Positions 1 to 7,472 of a stretch of DNA of 64,000 nucleotides are shown piece by piece (within the stretch, counting starts at the first letter, position 1; each line of letters begins with the position of its first letter). Below the pieces are notes generated by a model, which had not been told where the DNA came from, searched no databases, and saw only the letters and a program-made list of their open reading frames with translations. Position numbers and translations under genes: made by a program. The DNA is taken from NCBI GenBank assembly GCA_031415055.1, contig JANOQZ010000043.1, positions 1 to 64,000 of the forward strand, written 5' to 3'. The stretch comes from JANMOK01 sp031415055 (GTDB taxonomy: Bacteria; Pseudomonadota; Alphaproteobacteria; Rhodobacterales; Rhodobacteraceae).

Positions 1-141
1 AGGCAAGGGTGCTTTGTATTCATGCTGCCAAACGCGATGTAGCGAACGCACGAAGACCACATGAGGAAATCCAGACCTGCAAGAAGGAATTACAAACAAA
101 TGATAATTGCCACGACTTTCCGTTCACGTTAAGTTCTAAGC

Positions 142-1119
142 ATGGAGTGGAGGCAGCGAAACCTGCGTGAACTTGGCAAAGTCGTCTGCGGTGACGTGGA
201 TCACTTTCCCTATCGTTCGAGCAAGTACATTACGCAGTTCTTTGAAGACTGCGATCTGAACTTCGTGCATGGGAACGAGACGCGCCCGGACTGGTGCGCG
301 GAGAAGATCAAGGACGTTCTCGCCATGCCCAGTTCGGGCAACACCGTTCCCCCAGACGCATTCTTGCGGGTTATACGTCGGGTGCTCGATAAGGGCGAGG
401 CGCAAGACGGAGATATTTATAGGAGCAAGGCACTCGCCTCATTGAACATCATTTTGTCCCGCGAAGGATGGCAGGCGTTTTACGACGAGAATGTCATTGG
501 ACAGTTACGGCACCTTGCGACGAACACAGTTGCACCGATGGCCAACCCTCATCGCCCACTTACTCCTGCGGAGGTGGAGCGGTTGAACGTGCTTAAGCTC
601 TATCTCGACAAGTGCTCCGAGGATGACTTGATCGAGGAAGTCCTATTGCCACTGTTCCGCCAACTTGGCTTCCATCGGATCACCAGTGCAGGCCACCGTG
701 ATAAGGCGCTGGAGTACGGCAAGGACATCTGGATGAAATACACGTTGCCAACACTTCATGTCCTGTATTTTGGGATACAAGCGAAGAAGGGGAAACTGGA
801 TGCAGCTGGGGTAAGTACTCACAATATCGCCGAGATACTTAATCAGGTTAACATGATGCTCGGGCACGAGATATTTGATCCTGAGTTGAATCGACGCGTT
901 CTGGTAGATCACGCATTCATCGTGGCAGGCGGCGAGATTACAAAGTCGGCTCGCAACTGGCTTGGCAATAAACTGGATGCGAGCAAGCGATCACAGATCA
1001 TGTTCATCGACCGAGAGGATATTCTAAACCTGTTTATCGTTACGAACCTACCGCTGCCAAATGGATCGCTACCCGGAACGTCTGTTCGAAATGAGGTGCC
1101 CGACGAGGTGCCATTCTAG
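142..1119 (+). CDS. AbiJ-N-like / Mrr-like nuclease fusion, candidate defence protein
   Basis: A 325-residue protein with two apparent parts. Residues about 18-125 (YRSSKYITQFF, a long helical stretch, then ALASLNIILSREGW) resemble the N-terminal domains of AbiJ-type abortive-infection proteins. Residues about 160-300 look like an Mrr-type PD-(D/E)XK nuclease: a helix with glutamates (EEVLLPLFRQLGF), GKDI (Asp195), then FGIQAKK (Gln213-x-Lys215), and a late strand/helix (FIVAGGEITKSAR) as in Mrr domains. Codon use is less GC-rich than in neighbouring genes, suggesting acquisition by transfer. No Shine-Dalgarno is obvious before the ATG, so the start is uncertain. No methyltransferase or toxin partner is visible, but the window begins just upstream. 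Domain calls are by eye; a plain restriction-like endonuclease is the main alternative. Confidence 0.6.
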   Translation: MEWRQRNLRELGKVVCGDVDHFPYRSSKYITQFFEDCDLNFVHGNETRPDWCAEKIKDVLAMPSSGNTVPPDAFLRVIRRVLDKGEAQDGDIYRSKALASLNIILSREGWQAFYDENVIGQLRHLATNTVAPMANPHRPLTPAEVERLNVLKLYLDKCSEDDLIEEVLLPLFRQLGFHRITSAGHRDKALEYGKDIWMKYTLPTLHVLYFGIQAKKGKLDAAGVSTHNIAEILNQVNMMLGHEIFDPELNRRVLVDHAFIVAGGEITKSARNWLGNKLDASKRSQIMFIDREDILNLFIVTNLPLPNGSLPGTSVRNEVPDEVPF

Positions 1120-1230
1120 AATTGCTGTACTCGCGGGAAGAGCAGTGCAGGCCAATTCTCGCACTGCTGACCTAGCGCCGCTCTTGCTCTGCCTTTGCCC
1201 GGAATCAAGGCGCGGCACGCGCCGCCGGGC

Positions 1231-1263
1231 AGCACCCGACCGCCCCCTCGGGCGGGTGCTTTT
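1231..1263 (+). terminator. Rho-independent terminator after the nuclease-like gene
   Basis: AGCACCCG (1231-1238) pairs with CGGGTGCT (1253-1260) around a GC-rich interior and is followed by a short T run. It lies 110 nt downstream of the 142-1119 gene and could end its transcript. The rest of 1120-1414 shows no convincing gene. Confidence 0.6.
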
Positions 1264-1414
1264 GAGACGTCACCGCTGGGAATGAAGGTAGGAGGACGTT
1301 GAACCATAAAGCGGCTTAAGCCGACATCGCAGCACCCACCCGGCGGCCGGGCGCTGCCCTGTGTTTCTCTTACCATTCTTGACCGGAGTCGGCGTGCGCA
1401 ATAATCTGCGACGC

Positions 1415-1777
1415 ATGGAAGTCACCGAGAAGCATAATCAGCGCATTGCGGACATGTCTTTTGCGGCGGTCTATCCGATGTATGTGCAAAAGGTCAAAAG
1501 CAAAGGCCGCACTAGCGACGAGCTGCATCAGGTCATCGCCTGGCTGACTGGTTTTGACAACAAGAAGCTGCAGGAACTGATTGCCGAAAAGGTGAATTTC
1601 AAGGCGTTTTTCGAACGCGCAACCCTGAATGCAAACGCGCATCTGATCACCGGCATGATCTGCGGTTATCGGATCGAGGAGATCGAGAACCCGTTGACGC
1701 GGCAGGCACGGTATCTCGACAAGCTGGTGGATGAACTGGCCAAGGGTCGGAAAATGGAAAAGATACTGCGCGGCTAG
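1415..1777 (+). CDS. DUF2200 family protein
   Basis: A 120-residue protein matching the DUF2200 family along its whole length: an N-terminal FAAVYPMYVQKVKSKGRT block, then VIAWLTGFD, LITGMICGYRIEEIENPL, and the C-terminal YLDKLVDELAKGRKMEKILRG. The reading frame opens 18 codons further upstream, but the family begins near the ATG used here. Function is unknown; the protein is small, soluble and rich in Lys and Glu. It converges with fabA, 24 nt away. Confidence is high for the family and nil for a biochemical role. Confidence 0.85.
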   Translation: MEVTEKHNQRIADMSFAAVYPMYVQKVKSKGRTSDELHQVIAWLTGFDNKKLQELIAEKVNFKAFFERATLNANAHLITGMICGYRIEEIENPLTRQARYLDKLVDELAKGRKMEKILRG

Positions 1778-1801
1778 AGGTCTTTTGCCGCGTTCGGCCT
1801 T

Positions 1802-2305
1802 TCAGCTTGCCGACAGCGCGACTTTCATGTCCTTGACCAGATAGATCACCTCACCATCGGCTTCGACCCGACCGTCGGCGACGCCCATGGTCAGGCGGCG
1901 GGTTTGGATGGCTTTGGTGAAATCAACGTAGTAGGTCAGGCGTTTGCGGTCGGGCCGCACCATGCCGGTCAGTTTGACTTCGCCGACGCCCAAGGCGTAA
2001 CCGCGTCCCTGCCAGCCGCGCCAGCCAAGGTTGAAGCCAGTTAGTTGCCAGAGGCCGTCCAGCCCAAGGCAGCCGGGCATGATCGGGTTGCCGGGGAAGT
2101 GGCATTCGAAAAACCACAGGTCGGGTTTGATGTCGAATTCGGCCACCACATGGCCTTGGCCGTGTTCGCCTAGGTCCCCCGAAATGTCGGTGATGCGGTC
2201 CATCATCAGCATCGGCGGGGCGGGAAGTTGGGCGTTGCCAGGGCCGAACATTTCGCCGCGTGAACAGGCCAAAAGGGCGTCATAATCAAAGCTGGTTGGC
2301 CGCAT
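1802..2305 (-). CDS. fabA: 3-hydroxydecanoyl-[ACP] dehydratase/isomerase FabA
   Basis: A 167-residue FabA, the normal family size. It dehydrates 3-hydroxydecanoyl-ACP and isomerises the trans-2 product to cis-3, starting anaerobic unsaturated fatty-acid synthesis. The active-site segment [16 protein letters not shown] (about residues 69-84) contains the catalytic His, with the second acidic residue in the same block. The frame is open far upstream, but the FabA-type N terminus ([17 protein letters not shown]) and the divergent irr gene fix the start at 2305. In related Rhodobacterales fabA is usually followed by fabB; here a DUF2200 gene lies downstream in the opposite orientation, so the synthase partner must be elsewhere. 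Confidence 0.93.
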   Translation of the reverse strand: MRPTSFDYDALLACSRGEMFGPGNAQLPAPPMLMMDRITDISGDLGEHGQGHVVAEFDIKPDLWFFECHFPGNPIMPGCLGLDGLWQLTGFNLGWRGWQGRGYALGVGEVKLTGMVRPDRKRLTYYVDFTKAIQTRRLTMGVADGRVEADGEVIYLVKDMKVALSAS

Positions 2306-2410
2306 TCGAGGGTCGCCTTTGCGTTGTTCCGTTTTCCCTAGCATTGGGCTGGGGAACGGCGCAACAGAAAGTCTGTTTACGGTTTGGCTTCCAAGGCTTA
2401 GGATCGGGGG

Positions 2411-2848
2411 ATGAGCTTGATCGTGCGACCTCGGATGACACCTGAAAGCCGCCGCGCCACGGCTTGGCTTGCCGGTGCCGGACTGCGACCAACACGGCAG
2501 CGGCTGGTGCTGGCGGAACTGTTGGTGGGCGACGGGTTGAACCGGCATGTGACGGCGGAAAGCCTGCATGCGGCCAGTGAGGCGGTGTCGCTGGCGACGG
2601 TCTACAACACGCTGCGGGCGTTTTGTCAGGCCGGTCTGATGATCGAAGTCACGGTCGATGGCACGCGGTCGTATTTCGACACCCGTACGGATGATCATCC
2701 GCATTATTATTGGGAAGAAGACGGTCGTATCACCGATGCGCCGGTGGATGCGGTTCGGATTGAATCCCTGCCGGTGCCGCCGGAGGGGACGGAGATTAGC
2801 AAGGTGGATGTGGTGATTAGGTTGCGACGGATGAATGTCCAAACGTAG
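2411..2848 (+). CDS. irr: Fur-family iron response regulator Irr
   Basis: A 145-residue Fur-superfamily repressor. The winged-helix DNA-binding domain covers about residues 15-85 ([14 protein letters not shown]; recognition helix in [12 protein letters not shown]), followed by a dimerisation/metal domain with the His-rich [10 protein letters not shown] motif. Position divergent from fabA is the usual place of Irr in Rhodobacterales, and the absence of the CxxC pairs of classical Fur supports Irr rather than Fur or Zur. Irr senses iron through haem status in alphaproteobacteria. The GGGGG just before the ATG serves as ribosome site. Its 3' end overlaps a 48-codon ORF at 2835. Confidence 0.85.
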   Translation: MSLIVRPRMTPESRRATAWLAGAGLRPTRQRLVLAELLVGDGLNRHVTAESLHAASEAVSLATVYNTLRAFCQAGLMIEVTVDGTRSYFDTRTDDHPHYYWEEDGRITDAPVDAVRIESLPVPPEGTEISKVDVVIRLRRMNVQT

Positions 2849-2981
2849 CGGCTTGGTCGTTTTAATTGCGCTGGCGGTTATTGCATTGGGTTTCTGGTTG
2901 AACAGGCAACTTGCAATAGACTCATGCTTGGATGCAGGCGGGCGTTGGAATTTTGATCATTCGGAATGCGAAAAATCGTAG
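2835..2981 (+). CDS. Small single-span membrane protein, 48 residues
   Basis: A short ORF overlapping the last 14 nt of irr in another frame. It encodes MSKRSG, a hydrophobic span ([16 protein letters not shown]), then [10 protein letters not shown] and a second Cys near the end (HSECEKS). A membrane anchor followed by Cys-x-x-Gly-Gly-Arg-Trp and a late Cys is a pattern I associate with small envelope proteins of Proteobacteria. The overlap suggests translational coupling to irr. No function is known. It is too short for default gene calling, but its composition is protein-like and a repeat begins only 5 nt after the stop. Confidence 0.6.
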   Translation: MSKRSGLVVLIALAVIALGFWLNRQLAIDSCLDAGGRWNFDHSECEKS

Positions 2982-2985
2982 ATAA

Positions 2986-3061
2986 GTAGGGTGGGGTTCA
3001 CCCCACCAGTTAACGATTGCGCGTGATGAGAGGTTGAATGGTGGGATGAATCCCACCCTAC
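2986..3061. repeat. Inverted pair of REP-like palindromes (BIME-like)
   Basis: Unit 1 (2986-3007) starts GTAGGG and folds as GGTGGGG-TTCA-CCCCACC. Unit 2 (3040-3061) is in the opposite orientation, ending CCCTAC, and folds as GGTGGGAT-GA-ATCCCACC. They share the GTAGGG/CCCTAC end with the copies around the RAYT gene at 22793-23284. The 32-nt spacer is unremarkable. Confidence 0.8.
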
Positions 3062-3426
3062 GCTTGCTTGCGTTCCAGAGGGACTTGCACCAGTGCCCGT
3101 CACCTTTTGATTGGAACAACGACTTGGACGACCTAAAAAACCTAAGTATTCGGTCGATAATACTCGAATTGTATGCAGAAGGCAGACTTGGCTCGTTCCC
3201 CGAGATAGAACCATTGTCCGAATTGGAATTGCTAGCGGAACTGGAGCACCGAACTAAGAAAGAGTTTGGGAACAATTTGGAAGAATGGATGGAGTGGTAC
3301 ATTGCCGATCAAACCTATCAGACGCTGGAAGGTAAGGTCGGCATGAGCCACGTTCTTACGTCTTACCGCAGACAAAAAAGCAAGCGTGGTGCGGGGTTCA
3401 CCGCACCAGACAACGGTTTCCCGTGA
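3034..3426 (+). CDS. Hypothetical protein with repeat-derived ends
   Basis: A 130-codon frame. The central part (about residues 12-115: acidic, helical, with SELELLAELEHRTKKEF and NLEEWMEWYIADQ) looks like a genuine small soluble protein. The first ~9 codons lie inside the palindrome at 3040-3061 and the last ~12 inside another at 3388-3407, so both ends are encoded by repeat DNA and the original termini may be lost. No family recognised. Base composition is less GC-rich than the core genes. It may be a relic or a recently capped gene. Confidence 0.4.
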   Translation: MNGGMNPTLRLLAFQRDLHQCPSPFDWNNDLDDLKNLSIRSIILELYAEGRLGSFPEIEPLSELELLAELEHRTKKEFGNNLEEWMEWYIADQTYQTLEGKVGMSHVLTSYRRQKSKRGAGFTAPDNGFP

Positions 3427-3463
3427 CGCACGGTCGAATGATGGGTGCGAGCACCCATCCTAC
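3388..3463. repeat. Pair of REP-like palindromes
   Basis: A first palindrome (3388-3407) folds as GGTGCGG-GGTTCA-CCGCACC but lacks a clear GTAGGG end. A second (3440-3463) folds as GATGGGTGC-GA-GCACCCATC and ends CCTAC. Same family as the copies at 18978, 22691-22758, 23281-23351, 37097 and 37950. Confidence 0.7.
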
Positions 3464-3480
3464 GGGTGATGACGGCGGAA

Positions 3481-3975
3481 TCAGTCCTGCGGGACCAGTT
3501 CCGTGGAATAAACCCCCCACAGGTTCACCGCTTCGGTCCAGCCGGAATAGCTGTCGATCTCGATTTCGCACCAGCCGCTTTGGCATTGGTCAAGGCTGCC
3601 GATGACGCCTTCCTTGGCGACGGCGACTTTGGTGGAGGTGGATTCGGGGGATTGGTAAAGGGTGGCGGTTTCGGCGGTGATAAGAACCGTGCGCGAACCT
3701 GACAGCAGCGTGTAATGCACCCAGCCACCGGCGCCCTCGTTATCTTCCACGCGGCGCCAGTTTTCATATTCGGCGGTCACCCGCACCGGCAGGCCTTTGC
3801 GCAGGAACTCCCAATCGACCCTATGGCTCAGGCTTGGGCCGCGGCGGGCGTTGGTGGAATTGGATTTGAGCGAGACAAACCGCGGAATTGGCAGGCCGGT
3901 GACTTTGCCCAGTTCCTGTGCCCAAACCGGTGCGGCCAGCGCCAATGCCAGCGCCAAAATCAAAAATCGTTTCAT
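3481..3975 (-). CDS. Exported SH3-like domain protein
   Basis: A 164-residue protein. Residues 1-19 are a Sec signal peptide (MKRFLILALALALAAPVWA, cleavage after AWA-like VWA). The mature part holds two bacterial SH3-like repeats: about 30-95 (NARRGPSLSHRVDWEFLRKG ... GWVHYTLLSG) and about 97-164 (TLYQSPESTSTKVAVAKEG ... GWTEAVNLWG), the arrangement seen in small periplasmic SH3 proteins of alphaproteobacteria. The likely role is binding to cell-wall material; no enzyme motif is present. The frame extends upstream of 3975, but the signal peptide marks the start. It is divergent from the dehydrogenase gene at 4049. Confidence 0.8.
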   Translation of the reverse strand: MKRFLILALALALAAPVWAQELGKVTGLPIPRFVSLKSNSTNARRGPSLSHRVDWEFLRKGLPVRVTAEYENWRRVEDNEGAGGWVHYTLLSGSRTVLITAETATLYQSPESTSTKVAVAKEGVIGSLDQCQSGWCEIEIDSYSGWTEAVNLWGVYSTELVPQD

Positions 3976-4048
3976 TTGGACCTGCTCGTCCCATTTGTTA
4001 TGAAGGAAGTATAATGCCAAGCCGCAACAGACGGAACAGGAAACGCAC

Positions 4049-5023
4049 ATGACCACCCGCCCAAAAGTTATCGTGACCCGCCGACTACCGGAAACGGTCG
4101 AAACGCGGATGCGCGAGTTGTTTGATGTCGAGTTGAACGACAGCGATGCGCCGATGGAATTGAGTGATGCGGTGAAGCGGGCCGATGTGCTGGTGCCGAC
4201 TTTGGGCGACAAGATTGATGCGGCTTTGTTGGCGGGTGCCGGGCCGCAATTGAAGCTGATCGCCAATTACGGGGCCGGGTTTGACCATATCGATGTGGCA
4301 TTGGCTTTGTCCAAGGGGATCATGGTCACCAATACGCCGGGGGTGCTGACCGAAGATACCGCCGATATGGCGATGGCCTTGATTTTGGCGGTGCCGCGCC
4401 GAGTGAAAGAGGGCATGGCGCTGATGCAGTCGGGTGACTGGCAAGGTTGGTCACCGACGGCCTTGATGGGCAAGCGGATTGCTGGCAAGCGCTTGGGCAT
4501 TGTCGGCATGGGGCGGATTGGTCAAGCGGTAGCGCGGCGGGCGCGGGCGTTTGGGTTACAAATTCACTACCACTCGCGCACGCGGTTGCGGGGTGAAGCC
4601 GAAGCGGCGCTGGAGGCGACTTGGTGGGAAAGCCTCGATCAGATGCTGGCGCGGGTGGATATTGTGTCGGTCAACGCGCCGCATACGCCTTCGACTTTTC
4701 ATTTGCTGAATGCACGGCGGCTGAAACTGATGAAACCGACAGCCTTTCTGGTGAATACCTCGCGCGGCGAGGTTGTTGACGAGAATGCTTTGACGCGGAT
4801 GCTGCGGACGGGTGAGTTGGCGGGGGCGGGGCTGGATGTCTATGAACACGGCAAGGATGTGAACCCGCGATTGCGTGCGCTGCCCAACGTGGTGCTGCTG
4901 CCGCATATGGGATCGGCCACCGAGGAAGGGCGCATCGAGATGGGCGAGAAAGTGATCCTGAACATCCAGACTTTCGTCAACGGGCACCGGCCACCGGATC
5001 AGGTGTTGCCGACGATGCTTTAA
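4049..5023 (+). CDS. D-2-hydroxyacid dehydrogenase (glyoxylate/hydroxypyruvate reductase type)
   Basis: A 324-residue NAD(P)-dependent D-isomer-specific 2-hydroxyacid dehydrogenase. The Rossmann motif GIVGMGRIGQAVARRA lies near residues 151-166. The catalytic Arg is in NTSRGEVVDE (near 233-242) and the His in LLPHMGSATEEGR (near 282-294). The sequence resembles the D-glycerate dehydrogenase/GyaR branch, which reduces hydroxypyruvate or glyoxylate; the exact substrate cannot be read from sequence. AGGAAAC precedes the ATG. The last 47 nt overlap the convergent EamA gene. Confidence 0.87.
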   Translation: MTTRPKVIVTRRLPETVETRMRELFDVELNDSDAPMELSDAVKRADVLVPTLGDKIDAALLAGAGPQLKLIANYGAGFDHIDVALALSKGIMVTNTPGVLTEDTADMAMALILAVPRRVKEGMALMQSGDWQGWSPTALMGKRIAGKRLGIVGMGRIGQAVARRARAFGLQIHYHSRTRLRGEAEAALEATWWESLDQMLARVDIVSVNAPHTPSTFHLLNARRLKLMKPTAFLVNTSRGEVVDENALTRMLRTGELAGAGLDVYEHGKDVNPRLRALPNVVLLPHMGSATEEGRIEMGEKVILNIQTFVNGHRPPDQVLPTML

Positions 5024-5924
5024 ACCGCCATTCCACGGCGGCGATGGCGGCAAGCACCAAGGCAATACCCGCCCCCTGCACCAGCGAAATGCGTTCGCCG
5101 AGAATTAGCACCGCGAAGATTATCCCCAGCAACGGTTCGACATTGCTGATCATCGTCGCCCGCACGGCACCAAGAATTGGCAAGGCGACGAAGAAGGCAA
5201 GTGTGCCGATTGTATAGCCAACCGCAACGCCAGCGAACCCCAGCCATCCGGAAAAGCCGTGGGGCAGAGCGATTGCACCCAGAGCGGGGAACAACACGAC
5301 CAGCGTGACGGATGCTGACACCATCATCCAGAAAACGACGGCAAGACTGCTTGCCTGTTTCATGGCGCGGGCATTGCCGATGATGACAAAGACGCAGGTT
5401 ACAGCGGACAGAAATGCCAAGCCAAGGCCAGTCGGGTTAAGACGGTCGAACGAGAACCCGATTGCAAGGCCGAGTCCGACGCATGCAACGACCAGCGCGC
5501 CGATCACGCGGTACGACATCGGCTCGTCGCCGAGCCAAACCGCTGCCAGTCCGACCAGAACGGGGTGGAAGAAAAAGATCAGAATCACGGTATTGACTGG
5601 GATGTAGGCGACCGCGCCCAAGAACCCGTACAGCATTACCGCGTAAACAACGCCGGTCGCCAAAGCGGTCAGCAACGGTTTTCGGCCTATTCTAACCGAC
5701 TGTCTGAGCAGAATCATCAACAGCCAAGCCAAGGCGACCGTCAGGAGGCTGCGGGCGGTGATGACAGTCAGCGTGTTGCTGCCGCCGTCATAAGCGAATT
5801 TGGCGAAGGTGGGGACGATGGCGATGCTAATTGTCGAGGCCAGAACCAGCGCCGCGCCAACCGCCTGAAGTTGGCGGCTGGAGCGATTGACGGACGGCAC
5901 CGGGATGGACGGGTTGGCTGGCAT
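4977..5924 (-). CDS. EamA/DMT-superfamily permease
   Basis: A 315-residue inner-membrane protein with about ten hydrophobic segments in two repeated EamA halves, the second starting near residue 160. Family members export amino acids, nucleosides or other metabolites; the substrate here is unknown. The N terminus is a short polar tail before the first span (AVGAALVLASTISIAIVPTFA). It runs convergently into the dehydrogenase gene with a 47-nt overlap. No obvious functional link to neighbours. The 205 nt between its start and 6130 show no further gene. Confidence 0.85.
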   Translation of the reverse strand: MPANPSIPVPSVNRSSRQLQAVGAALVLASTISIAIVPTFAKFAYDGGSNTLTVITARSLLTVALAWLLMILLRQSVRIGRKPLLTALATGVVYAVMLYGFLGAVAYIPVNTVILIFFFHPVLVGLAAVWLGDEPMSYRVIGALVVACVGLGLAIGFSFDRLNPTGLGLAFLSAVTCVFVIIGNARAMKQASSLAVVFWMMVSASVTLVVLFPALGAIALPHGFSGWLGFAGVAVGYTIGTLAFFVALPILGAVRATMISNVEPLLGIIFAVLILGERISLVQGAGIALVLAAIAAVEWRFKASSATPDPVAGAR

Positions 5925-6129
5925 GAATACCCCCGAAATTTTGCGTCAAATATCCGCCGACCAGTGATGAACTGGGGCCGAGAATGCCGGTTCAGGGTTG
6001 CAAAAGCAATAAAGTTTGCTGATTGCGGAAATAACAATCAGGTGCCAGCCAATGATTTATGCGTGTGCGGGTCAGAATTCTATCGCAGCGAAAAAAGGGC
6101 GTTCTTTTTGCCGGATCTCCGCGAGGGTT

Positions 6130-6303
6130 TCAGTCGCCGCATTCCTTGCAGAAAATCTCATAGTCGGCGAGCGAATCGCGGGCGATGAAGCGGCAACCGC
6201 AGATCGGGCAGTTTTTGGTGCATATGGCCGAGCGGGGGGCGCTTTCGGGCATGGTGACGCGACGGGGGCGGGCGGGTTGTTGGCTGGTTGCAACTTGGGT
6301 CAT
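6130..6303 (-). CDS. Small zinc-ribbon protein, 57 residues
   Basis: The C terminus carries CPICGCRFIARDSLADYEIFC followed shortly by KECGD, that is CxxC...CxxC typical of a rubredoxin-like zinc ribbon. The N-terminal 25 residues are basic and Pro/Arg-rich, consistent with nucleic-acid or protein binding. No enzyme domain. The ATG at 6303 is preferred over one further upstream because the upstream part is low-complexity. Divergent from the ArsR gene at 6438. Function unknown. Confidence 0.6.
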   Translation of the reverse strand: MTQVATSQQPARPRRVTMPESAPRSAICTKNCPICGCRFIARDSLADYEIFCKECGD

Positions 6304-6437
6304 CGTTACGAAACTCCGGCTGCCTTTGGGGGGCGAAGACCCGCTAATACTGGGCAATTTTAGCTAATTTTGGCTCAAATCTTGGTGACTTTGCGGCGGG
6401 TTGACAATCACTGGCGATTCTCCTAATACTTAACCTT

Positions 6438-6767
6438 ATGGTAAAGTTTCAACAGAGTGATCGCGATTTGGTGTTTGGCGCTTTGGCCAATTCCACCCGT
6501 CGCGCCATGACAGAAAGCCTGCTGCGCGATGGGCCGCAGGCGATGATGATTTTGGCCAAACCTTTTGGCATCAGCCTGCCCGGAATCAAGAAGCATATCG
6601 GTGTGCTGGAAGATGCGGGCATTGTGACCACCAACAAAAGGGGTCGCGAGAATATCGTTGCGGTCAATCCGGCTGCGTTAAAGACAGCGGCGGAATGGTT
6701 TGAGTTTCAGGCAAGGTTCTGGAACGCCAGTATGGACCGGCTGGACAAGATTTTGGACAGGAGTTGA
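6438..6767 (+). CDS. ArsR-family winged-helix regulator
   Basis: A 109-residue ArsR-type repressor: ALANSTRRAMTESLL (helix 1-2), then ISLPGIKKHIGVLEDAGIV (recognition helix) and a wing (TTNKRGRENIVAVNP). No metal-binding cysteines are visible, so it is of the non-metal type commonly paired with SRPBCC proteins. The SRPBCC gene starts 3 nt after its stop, so the two are almost certainly co-transcribed and probably autoregulated. TTGACA (6400-6405) with CTAATA (6422-6427) upstream is a plausible promoter. Confidence 0.87.
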   Translation: MVKFQQSDRDLVFGALANSTRRAMTESLLRDGPQAMMILAKPFGISLPGIKKHIGVLEDAGIVTTNKRGRENIVAVNPAALKTAAEWFEFQARFWNASMDRLDKILDRS

Positions 6768-6770
6768 AAG

Positions 6771-7220
6771 ATGCCGCAGGGGGAATTGACCATCAAACGG
6801 GTGTTTGCAAACGTAAGTGCTGACAAGGTTTTCGCGGCTTGGACCGATCCGGAAATTATGGCGTCATGGTACGGGCCTGAAGGGATGGAAACCACAATTC
6901 ACGCGTTCGACTTACGCGAAGGCGGTGCCTACAGGCTGACCATGAAAGCCCCAGACGGAACCTTGTTTCCGTTGCGCGGTGTTTTCACCGAAATCCGTCG
7001 ACCGAACCGGTTGGCCTTTAGCTGGCAATGGGAAAGCAATGCCGAACTGGCCATGCCAGGGGCGCAGGAAACCTCGGTCACAGTCGATATTCGCGCGATT
7101 GGCGGCGATGTTGCCCTTACCTTGACGCATAGTGGTTTTGCGACGCCCGAGGCCATCGCGCAGCACAATGACGGCTGGACCAGCATGATGACGAAACTGA
7201 CAAGCCTGCTGGCGGCGTGA
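6771..7220 (+). CDS. SRPBCC (AHSA1-like) domain protein
   Basis: A 149-residue START-like protein of the AHSA1/CalC group: ITIKRVFANVSADKVF-like opening, AAWTDPEIMASWYGPEG, a central GGAYRLTM, and the C-terminal helix EAIAQHNDGWTSMMTKLTSLL. The fold encloses a hydrophobic pocket; such proteins beside ArsR regulators are often annotated as polyketide-cyclase-like, without proven chemistry. Tightly linked to the ArsR gene upstream and 26 nt before the DUF1059 gene. Probably a three-gene operon. Confidence 0.85.
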   Translation: MPQGELTIKRVFANVSADKVFAAWTDPEIMASWYGPEGMETTIHAFDLREGGAYRLTMKAPDGTLFPLRGVFTEIRRPNRLAFSWQWESNAELAMPGAQETSVTVDIRAIGGDVALTLTHSGFATPEAIAQHNDGWTSMMTKLTSLLAA

Positions 7221-7246
7221 CCAGCGATTTGGCGGAGGAATGCGTT

Positions 7247-7435
7247 ATGGCAAAAGAGTATTCGATAAGTTGCAATTGCGGACATACGGTTACGGACACG
7301 GATCGACGGATGGTCGAGGCCAAACAATGGGCGCATGCAATCAAGGATCACGGCGACATGGTGAAAACCATGGATGCACCGATGATCCACGGCATCTTGA
7401 CCGGCTGGGACAAGGAATTCGCGACTCAGAAATGA
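7247..7435 (+). CDS. DUF1059-like small protein
   Basis: A 62-residue protein with an early CNCGH motif and a late helix (AKQWAHAIKDHGDMV) ending in a His-Gly-rich segment, as in DUF1059 proteins. The ATG at 7247 is preferred over an in-frame ATG-like start 30 nt upstream because GGAGG stands at 7233-7237, an ideal distance. Co-directional with the ArsR and SRPBCC genes. Function unknown. Confidence 0.7.
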   Translation: MAKEYSISCNCGHTVTDTDRRMVEAKQWAHAIKDHGDMVKTMDAPMIHGILTGWDKEFATQK

Positions 7436-7446
7436 CTTGTTTCGAA

Positions 7447-7472
7447 CGGGCGGGAATCAGCGTTCCCGCCCG
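7447..7472. terminator. Strong convergent hairpin
   Basis: CGGGCGGGAA (7447-7456) and TTCCCGCCCG (7463-7472) form a perfect 10-bp stem with a 6-nt loop, between the DUF1059 gene and the 3' end of moeB, whose last codons it overlaps. There is no clear T run, so it may be a stabilising or convergent barrier rather than a classical terminator. Confidence 0.5.

Noticed and set aside
5565..6188. 207-codon plus-strand frame
   Set aside because: Mostly antisense to the EamA gene and then to the zinc-ribbon gene; Gln/Arg-rich shadow composition.
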